Positions 7,588-13,714 of a stretch of 64,000 nucleotides of DNA are shown here, in pieces; positions within the stretch are counted from its first letter, which is position 1, and the number at the start of each line of letters is the position of its first letter. Source of the DNA: REEB95 sp963785735 (GTDB lineage: Bacteria; Pseudomonadota; Alphaproteobacteria; ATCC43930; CGMCC-115725). The notes under the pieces are model-generated. The model had not been told where the DNA came from. It made no database searches and saw only the letters and a program-made list of their open reading frames with translations. The stretch lies in assembly GCA_963785735.1 (NCBI GenBank), contig CAWAWJ010000001.1, forward strand, positions 186,001-250,000, given 5' to 3'. The position numbers and the translations under genes are program-made.

Positions 7588-8971
7588 GATTGGCCCAATG
7601 ATCGGCGAACACCACCGCCGAAAGCACGAGGCCCAGCACGATGTTGACGACGGCGCCCGCGCTGAAGGCGAGGAAGGGCTTGGTCCCGGCCTTGGCCAGT
7701 TCGCGGAAGCGCGTGGTGAGGCCGATCGAGAGGAAGCTGAAGATGAAAGCCCAGGTGCGGATATCCTTGATCGGCGCCACGAAGCCCGGATTCACCGTCT
7801 TGTTGAAATCGCCCAGGCTATAACCGGCGGTCACCACGGTCACGATCGCCGAGGCGATGACGAAGCCGAGGACGAATTTGGGGAAGCGCCACCAAATCTG
7901 GCCGGCATCGGCTTTCTGCCCCGGAACCTTCTCCCAACGCGTGGTGGCGACGATCGCCAACACGAAAGCCCAGATGCCGATCCACACGTCGCGCCCCACC
8001 ACCTTCAGAAGGGTGAAGGCGAAGATCGCCTGGTCGCTGGTGCCCGGCAGGCCGTTATGGACCGCCAGATCGCCATAGGTCTGGGCCGCGGCAAAACCGG
8101 CCGCATCGGCGAATTCCGAGGTGCCGATCCAGGCGCCGCCCACCCCCGCCGGCAGGTGCAACGCCGCCGCGGCGAAGGGCAGCACGAAGATGCTGACGAT
8201 CGCCCAGATCAAGACGGTGGTGATGGCGATGGACGCATATTCCTTCTTGGCGCCGACCGCTCCGGCGATGGCGATAGCGGCGGAAACGCCGCAGACCGCG
8301 CCGCCGGCGCCGAGCGTCGCCGCCAGGCGCTTGTCGAGGCCGATCTTCACCGCCACGAAATAGATCACGAAGAAAGTCACGAGCGAGATGATCGAGGCCT
8401 GGAGAATAGCGATCGGCCCGGCCCACAGGATGAGGGTCAAGGGCAGCGTTGCGCCCAAGAGCACGATGCCGGTCTTGATGTAGAACTCAACGCGAAAGCC
8501 CGAATCGAACCAGCGCGGCAATCCCGTGATATTGGAGATCGCGAGCCCCAGCACCAACGCCACCAAGGGCGCCTCGAAGCCGTAGTAATTCGCCGTCTGC
8601 CACTGGCCGATGACGAAGACGCCGACCGAAAGGAGGTAGAGCAGGATGAAGGACGGGATGAACTCTCGCGCCTTGAATCCCAACGCGTTGAGCGCCAGCG
8701 AGAATACCGCGAGCCACGCCGCGAACTGGCCGACATAGCGCAACCAGTCGACGGCGAAGTGATCGCTCAATTGCGCAAGGGTGGTCCATTTCGCCGGCGT
8801 CACCGCGAGCCATTTGATGCTCGAGCCATTGGCGAACAGCGCGTAACCCAGCAGTACGATGCCGAGACCGAGCCAGATGGCCCACCAATCTTCCTTGCTC
8901 CATAACTCCCCCCAACCCGAGGATTGACGGGTGGCAGCCCTGCCGTGACCGATCGATTCAACGCGGCTCAT
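7577..8971 (-). CDS. YeiH/UPF0324-family putative sulfate exporter
   Basis: This 464-aa polytopic membrane protein has about ten hydrophobic segments. Family landmarks include GFRVEFYIKTGIVLLGATLPL, the glycine-rich ATLGAGGAVCGVSAAIAIAG, WIGTSEFADAAGFAAA and a late SFLSIGLTTRFRELAKAG. Members of UPF0324 (YeiH) are annotated as putative sulfate exporters, but transport substrates are poorly established. It follows the 94-aa gene at 9010-9294 and overlaps the downstream cysteine-rich gene, forming a likely three-gene operon. The cysteine-codon leader upstream (9362-9436) supports a sulfur-related role. Confidence 0.85.
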   Translation of the reverse strand: MSRVESIGHGRAATRQSSGWGELWSKEDWWAIWLGLGIVLLGYALFANGSSIKWLAVTPAKWTTLAQLSDHFAVDWLRYVGQFAAWLAVFSLALNALGFKAREFIPSFILLYLLSVGVFVIGQWQTANYYGFEAPLVALVLGLAISNITGLPRWFDSGFRVEFYIKTGIVLLGATLPLTLILWAGPIAILQASIISLVTFFVIYFVAVKIGLDKRLAATLGAGGAVCGVSAAIAIAGAVGAKKEYASIAITTVLIWAIVSIFVLPFAAAALHLPAGVGGAWIGTSEFADAAGFAAAQTYGDLAVHNGLPGTSDQAIFAFTLLKVVGRDVWIGIWAFVLAIVATTRWEKVPGQKADAGQIWWRFPKFVLGFVIASAIVTVVTAGYSLGDFNKTVNPGFVAPIKDIRTWAFIFSFLSIGLTTRFRELAKAGTKPFLAFSAGAVVNIVLGLVLSAVVFADHWANLVR

Positions 8972-9009
8972 GATTCATGTCCTTCTGATCTGATGGGGTG
9001 AATGGGGTG

Positions 9010-9294
9010 TCAGGCGGCAAGGCACTCCGAAGCCCGGGCGCAAAACCCGGCGCCGAGTTTGGCGCGTGCCCGGAGGATCACCGCCTTGAGGGCGGCCGGC
9101 GAAACCCCGTCCCGGCGCATCACCAGATGCACCAGCGGATCCTCCAGCACGTCGCACAGATCGGGTTCGATGCCGGCGACACCGTAAGGCTGGCGCTCGC
9201 ATAGCGGAACGGGCGGCAATTCGAAGGGCCGCGCATAGGCGAAACCACGAGGGTTATTGGGCGGGCCATAGGGTGGAAGAAGTGATCGGGACAT
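9010..9294 (-). CDS. Hypothetical 94-aa protein, first structural gene of the yeiH operon
   Basis: Starts MSRSLLPPYGPPNNPRGFAY at 9294, preceded by AGGAGA at good spacing. The first half is Pro-rich with several aromatic residues. The second half (DPLVHLVMRRDGVSPAALKA, then VILRARAKLGAGF) looks like a small helical module. Three cysteines are spread along the protein, and no signal peptide or membrane segment is visible. I do not recognise the family. It lies between the structured leader and the YeiH-type transporter, so it probably shares their sulfur-related regulation. Confidence 0.65.
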   Translation of the reverse strand: MSRSLLPPYGPPNNPRGFAYARPFELPPVPLCERQPYGVAGIEPDLCDVLEDPLVHLVMRRDGVSPAALKAVILRARAKLGAGFCARASECLAA

Positions 9295-9312
9295 TGAATT
9301 TCTCCTGCTTGA

Positions 9313-9333
9313 GCCCGCGGCTTTTACGCGGGC
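9313..9333 (-). promoter_or_regulatory. Hairpin just before the ribosome binding site of the 94-aa gene
   Basis: Perfect 7-bp stem GCCCGCG/CGCGGGC with a 7-nt loop, ending 8 nt upstream of the AGGAG that serves the start at 9294. No T-run follows, so it is not a classic terminator; it may modulate ribosome access or stop transcription with a factor. It is the last structure of the leader that includes the cysteine peptide. Confidence 0.5.
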
Positions 9334-9352
9334 GGGACACTGACGGCGTGGC

Positions 9353-9375
9353 GCGCGGCCCTTATCGGACCGCGC
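9353..9375 (-). promoter_or_regulatory. Hairpin overlapping the stop codon of the leader peptide
   Basis: On the minus strand, GCGCGGTCC pairs with GGGCCGCGC (9 pairs including one G-T) around the loop GATAA, whose TAA is the leader-peptide stop. A ribosome stalled at the nearby cysteine codons or finishing the peptide would decide whether this stem forms, as in amino-acid attenuators. Confidence 0.5.
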
Positions 9376-9436
9376 GGCGACAGCCACAGCAGGAGATCGG
9401 ATGGAAGGCGAAGGCCGGAGCTAGGGTCGAGCGCAT
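9362..9436 (-). CDS. Cysteine-codon leader peptide (24 aa)
   Basis: ATG at 9436 preceded by GAGAGGGAG; 24 codons ending TAA at 9362-9364. The peptide contains HPISCCGCRRAVR, with three cysteine codons in four (TGC TGT GGC TGT) about nine codons from the end. Short cysteine-rich leader peptides upstream of sulfur genes are known in several bacteria, where cysteine shortage stalls the ribosome. It sits between a structured RNA element and hairpins, 67 nt before the first structural gene. Too short for gene callers; supported by context rather than homology. Confidence 0.6.
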   Translation of the reverse strand: MRSTLAPAFAFHPISCCGCRRAVR

Positions 9437-9466
9437 GGGTTTATCTCCCTCTCGCAAACACGGGGC

Positions 9467-9540
9467 CCACGGATCGCTCCGTGGCGCTTTAGCGTTTGGT
9501 GTCGCGGCGCAAGCTGCCCGTCAAATTCCCGCGGCGATCC
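9467..9540 (-). promoter_or_regulatory. Structured leader RNA, SAM-II-like candidate riboswitch
   Basis: Read on the minus strand, a short P1 (CGCGG/CCGCG, 9529-9533 with 9503-9507) encloses AATTTGAC...GCTTGC. A single-stranded ACACCAAAC and then GCTAAAG follow. This order (GATTTGA-like, GCTTGC, A-rich, GCTAAA) resembles the SAM-II pseudoknot consensus that often precedes methionine/sulfur genes in alphaproteobacteria. Next comes a 7-bp hairpin CCACGGA/TCCGTGG with a GCGA tetraloop (9467-9484). A further 5' hairpin (9535-9559) sits near the presumed transcript start. The match is by eye only; covariance scoring is needed. Confidence 0.45.
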
Positions 9541-9567
9541 AATCTGCAAGATCGGATCGTGCAATGT

Positions 9568-9595
9568 ACTCTAATTACACTATCTGTTGAGTCAA
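9568..9595 (-). promoter_or_regulatory. Candidate sigma-70 promoter for the yeiH leader transcript
   Basis: On the minus strand, TTGACT (9590-9595), a 16-nt spacer and TAGAGT (9568-9573) lie in a strongly AT-rich stretch, unlike the rest of the window. It would start transcription near 9560, just before the structured leader. The stretch 9541-9615 between this promoter and the stop of the dehalogenase-like gene holds nothing else I can recognise. Confidence 0.45.
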
Positions 9596-9615
9596 GATTA
9601 TTTATTTAACATATA

Positions 9616-10500
9616 TTATTGTGTCTTAAAGAAGCCCGCCAGCTCCGAAGCGGTCTCTTGGGGAGATTCCTCGGGCACGTAATGGCCACAGGGCAAGGCC
9701 GCGCCCCGGCGGATATCGGCGGCGTAGTCCTTCCACACCTCCAGCGGCTTATGGTTGCGCCCGACGCCCCCGGTGGCGCCCCAAAGCAGCAGCACCGGGC
9801 AGGCCACCTTCTTCCCCGCCTTGAAATCGGCCTCATCCGTCTGCAGGTCGATGCCGAAGGTGGCGCGGTAGTCCTCGCACATGCCGTGGATGGTCTCGGG
9901 ATTCTTGATGCAGCGGATGTATTCGGCGAGCGCCTCGGGCGCGAAGAACTTCAATCCCGTGAGGCCCTTGGTGAGCTTTTGGCGAATATAGAATTCGGGA
10001 TCGGCGCCCATCAGCCGCTCGGGAAGATCGAAGGGCTGGGCCATGAAGAACCAGTGCCAGGAGAACAGACCCCAGGCGCGCGACACGTTGTTGAGGAGAT
10101 GATGGGTCGGAATGATGTCAATGATGGCGGCCTTGGTCACTTTGTCCGGATGGTCGAGGCACATCCGGTGCAGCACGCGCGCGCCACGGTCATGCCCCGC
10201 CGCCGCGAAGCGCTTGAAGCCGAGCTTTGCCATGACCTCGACATTGTCCGATGCCATGGCGCGGAAGGAATAATTGGCATGGTTCTCGCCATCGGGCGGC
10301 TTGGAGGAATCGCCATAGCCCCGGAGATCGGTGCACACCACGGTGAAGTCGCGCGCCAACACCGGCGCCACAAGATGCCAGGAGACGTGGGTGAATGGGT
10401 TGCCGTGCATCAGCAGCACCGGCGGCCCCTTGCCGCCATGGACGGTGACAATGCGCGCGCCGTTGGTCTCGATCTCGGTCTTGGTGAAGCCTTCGAACAT
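9616..10500 (-). CDS. Alpha/beta hydrolase, haloacetate dehalogenase-like
   Basis: A 294-aa hydrolase closely resembling fluoroacetate dehalogenases such as Rhodopseudomonas palustris RPA1163. Features: oxyanion region MHGNPFTH, nucleophile Asp104 in AGHDRGAR with the carboxylate-binding arginines Arg105 and Arg108, a second acid Asp128 in IIDIIPT, and a late catalytic His273 in CGHYVPEE. The halide-binding trio of that family appears conserved as His149-Trp150 (SWHWFFMAQP) and Tyr211 (MCEDYRA). The reaction would be hydrolysis of a haloacetate to glycolate. Epoxide hydrolases share the fold but usually lack the His-Trp pair. It follows the ABC-permease remnant. Confidence 0.75.
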   Translation of the reverse strand: MFEGFTKTEIETNGARIVTVHGGKGPPVLLMHGNPFTHVSWHLVAPVLARDFTVVCTDLRGYGDSSKPPDGENHANYSFRAMASDNVEVMAKLGFKRFAAAGHDRGARVLHRMCLDHPDKVTKAAIIDIIPTHHLLNNVSRAWGLFSWHWFFMAQPFDLPERLMGADPEFYIRQKLTKGLTGLKFFAPEALAEYIRCIKNPETIHGMCEDYRATFGIDLQTDEADFKAGKKVACPVLLLWGATGGVGRNHKPLEVWKDYAADIRRGAALPCGHYVPEESPQETASELAGFFKTQ

Positions 10501-10510
10501 TCTTTCCCCC

Positions 10511-10693
10511 TTAATAATGCACCGGACGCACGCCGCCCTGGCGCAAGCCCGGCACCCGATTGACGCACGCCACCACGACGAAGGTCACGACCAGGAGCGT
10601 CAAACCCAGCACCGAAATCAACCCCAAATCGCCGCTCTCGTTCAGATCGTAGATCAGGATCGAGACTAGCTTGGTGTTGGCGGTGGTGAGCAT
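10511..10693 (-). pseudogene. Remnant of an ABC transporter permease (C-terminal end only)
   Basis: Only about 60 codons remain: LTTANTKLVSILIYDLNESG, one hydrophobic helix (LGLISVLGLTLLVVTFVVVA) and a basic end. This matches the extreme C-terminus of iron/putrescine-type ABC permeases, which normally have 500 or more residues. A start with a good GGGAGG site exists upstream at 10737 (MRRFIGPFVV) but in another frame, suggesting a deletion joined an unrelated 5' end to the permease tail. It directly follows the intact ATPase gene, so the transporter has lost its membrane and binding subunits here. Confidence 0.6.
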
Positions 10694-10772
10694 GATGGCG
10701 GCGGAACGACGACGAAAGGCCCGATGAAGCGCCGCATGATGAATCCTCCCTTTGGTTTCGTGTCGTCGAGCG

Positions 10773-11834
10773 TCATCCCGGCAATGCCCGGCAATGCGCG
10801 ATGGGCAGCGATAACCGCACCGGGCTGCCGACCGGGAAATTCATGTCGATGGGCGCCAGAACGCGCAGCTGCTGGCCGCCTTCGAGACTGATCAGATAAT
10901 CGCGCTGCGCACCCAGGAAAACCTGGCGCGCCACCGTGCCCTCGGCCTGGTTGTCGCCGGCGCCCTTGCCGCCCGCTTCTCCAAGCGCGATCTGGTGCGG
11001 ACGGATCGAGACAATGGCGCCGTTGAGGCCGAGTTCGCCGTCGCCGCATTTCAGCACCACGCCGCCGCAATCGACCGTCATCGATGCCGTCTTGCGGCCA
11101 CGCAGGATGTTGGTGCCGCCGATGAAGCGGGCGACGAATTCCGAGCGCGGATGCCGGTAGACCTCTTCGGGCGAGCCGGTCTGCTCGATACGGCCTTCGT
11201 TCATCACCACGATCACGTCGGCGGTGGTCATAGCCTCGATCTGGTCATGGGTGACGTAGATGGTGGTGGTGCGATAGGTATCGTGGAGCCGCCGGATCTC
11301 GAAGCGCATCTCCTCGCGCAAATTCGCGTCGAGATTGGAGAGCGGCTCGTCCATCAGCAAGATCTCGGGCTCGACTACCAACGCCCGGGCGAGCGCGGCG
11401 CGCTGTTGCTGCCCGCCCGAAACCTCGCCGGGATAACGTCCGGCCAGCGGCTTCAGGCGCATGGTGTCGAGCATGCGGTTGACCCGGGCTTCGATCTCGG
11501 ACGAACCGAGGCGCCGCAGTTTGAGCCCGTAGGCGACGTTCTGGGCAATCGTCATATGCGGCCAGAGCGCGTAGCTCTGGAAGATCATCGACATGTTGCG
11601 TTTTTCGGGCGGCAGGTTGACGCCCGGGCCCGAGACGATCCGTTCCCCCACCCGGATGGTGCCTTCATCCGGCGACAGAAATCCGGCAATCAGCCGCAGC
11701 GTCGTGGTCTTCCCGCAGCCCGAGGGGCCCAGCAGCGAGACCAGGCTGCCATGGGGAATGGCAAGCGACAGGTTTTCGACCGCGGTCAAGACGCCGAAAT
11801 GTTTGGTCAATTGCGTCAGTTCGACGACCGCCAT
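10773..11834 (-). CDS. ABC transporter ATP-binding protein (iron/polyamine/sugar importer type)
   Basis: This 353-aa importer ATPase has a Walker A (GPSGCGKTTTLR), Q-loop (MIFQSYALWPHM), ABC signature (VSGGQQQRAALARAL), Walker B (EILLMDEPLSNLD) and H-loop (YVTHDQIEAM). A C-terminal TOBE domain covers roughly residues 240-353 (VSIRPHQIALGE). This architecture is shared by PotA, FbpC and UgpC types; the substrate cannot be told. The permease next to it survives only as a fragment, so the protein is either orphaned or works with partners encoded elsewhere. Confidence 0.85.
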   Translation of the reverse strand: MAVVELTQLTKHFGVLTAVENLSLAIPHGSLVSLLGPSGCGKTTTLRLIAGFLSPDEGTIRVGERIVSGPGVNLPPEKRNMSMIFQSYALWPHMTIAQNVAYGLKLRRLGSSEIEARVNRMLDTMRLKPLAGRYPGEVSGGQQQRAALARALVVEPEILLMDEPLSNLDANLREEMRFEIRRLHDTYRTTTIYVTHDQIEAMTTADVIVVMNEGRIEQTGSPEEVYRHPRSEFVARFIGGTNILRGRKTASMTVDCGGVVLKCGDGELGLNGAIVSIRPHQIALGEAGGKGAGDNQAEGTVARQVFLGAQRDYLISLEGGQQLRVLAPIDMNFPVGSPVRLSLPIAHCRALPG

Positions 11835-11955
11835 CCCACTCCCCTGGCCCCGTCCTTATGCCGGACATTCGGGCACGGCCCATGTTAGCAGCCAAGTCCC
11901 GGCTAGCAACCGGCTGACTGAGGCCGGGTTTGCGGCGCGGACGGCAAGCAGAAGG

Positions 11956-12516
11956 TCAGCCGGTCCAGTCACGCACGAAGCCCGAAGCGTCGGGCGCGGA
12001 TGCCGGCGGCGCCGGGGCGTCCGGCGTGCCCAAATACATGAAGCCGATAATAGCGTCCGAGGCATTCAATCCGAGTGCATGTTTCACGAAGGGGTCATAG
12101 GCCGGCGCGCCGGTGCGCCACACCGCGCCGAAGCCCAGCGCATGGGCCGCGAGCTGAAGATTCTGCGCCGCGGCACCCCCGGCCAGCAGCTGTTCCACCG
12201 CCGGGATCTTGTGGCCTTCGATGATTTCGGCCGCGACCACGACGATAAGCGGCGCGCGCAACGGCTTGGCCCGCTCCTTCTCCAGAAGCGGTGGCGTCGC
12301 GGTGGGATCGCGGCGCTTCAAGGATTCCGCCATCAACGCGCCGAACCGCACGCGGGCATCTCCCCGCAGCACGAGGAACCGCCACGGCCGGAGCTTGCCG
12401 TGATCGGGCGCGCGCATGGCGGCGCTGAGAATCGATTTGAGCGCCGCATCGCCGGGCGGCGGGTCCTTCAACTGAGCGGGACTGCGGCGCGATAGCAGGG
12501 CGTCGAGGGCATCCAT
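11956..12516 (-). CDS. Nitroreductase family protein, YdjA-like
   Basis: A 186-aa FMN-dependent NAD(P)H oxidoreductase of the compact YdjA type. The start at 12516 gives MDALDALLSRRSPAQL, the characteristic opening; an upstream in-frame ATG adds only Arg/Ala. FMN/phosphate contacts are expected in the RRS segment and in MRAPDHGKLRPWRFLVLRG. AAAQNLQLAAHALGFGAVW is the central conserved helix. Physiological substrate unknown. It lies 121 nt upstream of the ABC ATPase start, and nothing was recognised in that gap. Confidence 0.85.
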   Translation of the reverse strand: MDALDALLSRRSPAQLKDPPPGDAALKSILSAAMRAPDHGKLRPWRFLVLRGDARVRFGALMAESLKRRDPTATPPLLEKERAKPLRAPLIVVVAAEIIEGHKIPAVEQLLAGGAAAQNLQLAAHALGFGAVWRTGAPAYDPFVKHALGLNASDAIIGFMYLGTPDAPAPPASAPDASGFVRDWTG

Positions 12517-12647
12517 CGCCCTTCTCTCCCATGCCGCGCGCGCGCGCCGCAACCCCTTGGCGCTGCCGCCACGAATCGCGAAGGCTTATTCCTAGCGTCG
12601 ATTGGCGGATGACCTACCAGGGATAGTTCATTAACAACTTAAAGAGT

Positions 12648-12693
12648 GGTTAAAAACTCCTTGATTTATATAGACAATTAATTCATTTTAACC
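12648..12693. repeat. AT-rich inverted repeat upstream of the rpfF-like gene
   Basis: Perfect 8-bp arms GGTTAAAA (12648-12655) and TTTTAACC (12686-12693) flank a very AT-rich 30-nt centre. It ends 55 nt before the start codon at 12748. The location suits an operator or promoter-region structure; a second TTCATT...AAC segment lies at about 12626. No protein can be assigned to it. Confidence 0.4.
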
Positions 12694-12747
12694 ATGCCAC
12701 CGCTTTCGCGTGGGGCGGCTTATCCGGCGGTTCGAGGGGGAACCATC

Positions 12748-13692
12748 ATGAAGACGGTATCGCAGCTTTTAGACCCGGCGCGCAAAGCGCCCTCGCCCGG
12801 CGACGCCGGCGCGGAATTCGCGCGGCTCCCCGACGCGGTCGAGGTGGCGGTAGGCGGACAGAAATTCTCCCAATTCGATCTCGAATACGATCCGGAAAAG
12901 AAGATCCTCTTCTGCTACTTCAAATTCGCCGGCCGGCCCTGTTTCACGCCGGACTTGTTGCGCGAAGCCCAGGCGATCCAGCGCCTGATGCGCGGATTGT
13001 TCGGCGACCGCGTCGTCGGCGAGCCGCCGTTGCGTTACATGGTTCTAGGCTCGCGCGCCAAGGGCGTATGGAATCTGGGCGGCGATCTCGAGCTGTTCGC
13101 TTCTCTCATCCGCAACCGCGACCGCGCGGCTCTGCGCCGCTACGCCCATACCTGCTGCGAGGTGGGCTTCACCAACGCCACCGGCCTGGGCTTCGATCTG
13201 CCGGTGATCTCGGTCGCGCTGATCCAGGGCGACGCGCTGGGCGGCGGCTTCGAGGCGGCGCTCAGCTCAAATCTGATCATCGCCGAGCGCGGCGCCAAGT
13301 TCGGCCTGCCCGAAATCCTGTTCAATCTCTTCCCCGGCATGGGGGCCTACAGCTTTCTGACGCGCCGCATCGCCCCCGGTATCGCCGAGCGAATCATCAT
13401 GAGCGGCGAGATCTACAGCGCCGAGCAATTGCACGCGCTGGGCGTGGTCGACGTGCTGGCGCCGAACGGCCAGGGTTTACAGACCTTCTACGATTTCATC
13501 GGCCGGCGCGAGCGCCGTTACGCCGCGCAGCGCGCCATGTACCGCGCCCGCCGCCTGGTCAACCCGGTGACCTTCGAGGAAATGACGCGAATCGCCGATC
13601 TCTGGGTCGAGGCCGCCTTCAAGCTCGATGACAGCGATTTGAAGCGCATGGAGCGGCTGGTGACGGCGCAGGAGCGCCGCGCCCGAGCCTAA
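12748..13692 (+). CDS. rpfF: RpfF-like DSF synthase (crotonase superfamily)
   Basis: A 314-aa crotonase-fold enzyme that would make a diffusible signal factor (cis-2-unsaturated fatty acid) from acyl-ACP by dehydration and thioester cleavage. The region VWNLGGDLELFASLIRN through GDALGGGFEAALSSNLIIAE and FGLPEILFNLFPGMGAYSF matches Xanthomonas RpfF closely. The two catalytic glutamates fall at Glu169 and Glu189 with the same 20-residue spacing as Glu141/Glu161 there. The start at 12748 follows GAGGGGG; an earlier in-frame ATG at 12694 is less likely. It is convergent with the RpfC-like sensor gene, the Xanthomonas layout. A generic enoyl-CoA hydratase would lack the second glutamate context. 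Confidence 0.8.
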   Translation: MKTVSQLLDPARKAPSPGDAGAEFARLPDAVEVAVGGQKFSQFDLEYDPEKKILFCYFKFAGRPCFTPDLLREAQAIQRLMRGLFGDRVVGEPPLRYMVLGSRAKGVWNLGGDLELFASLIRNRDRAALRRYAHTCCEVGFTNATGLGFDLPVISVALIQGDALGGGFEAALSSNLIIAERGAKFGLPEILFNLFPGMGAYSFLTRRIAPGIAERIIMSGEIYSAEQLHALGVVDVLAPNGQGLQTFYDFIGRRERRYAAQRAMYRARRLVNPVTFEEMTRIADLWVEAAFKLDDSDLKRMERLVTAQERRARA

Positions 13693-13714
13693 ACGGCCTC
13701 GGCCGCGCCGCCCC

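Noticed and set aside
7556..8905. 449-codon plus-strand frame opposite the yeiH-like gene
   Set aside because: Asp/Arg/Gly/His-rich shadow frame with no domain; the minus frame encodes a clear membrane protein.
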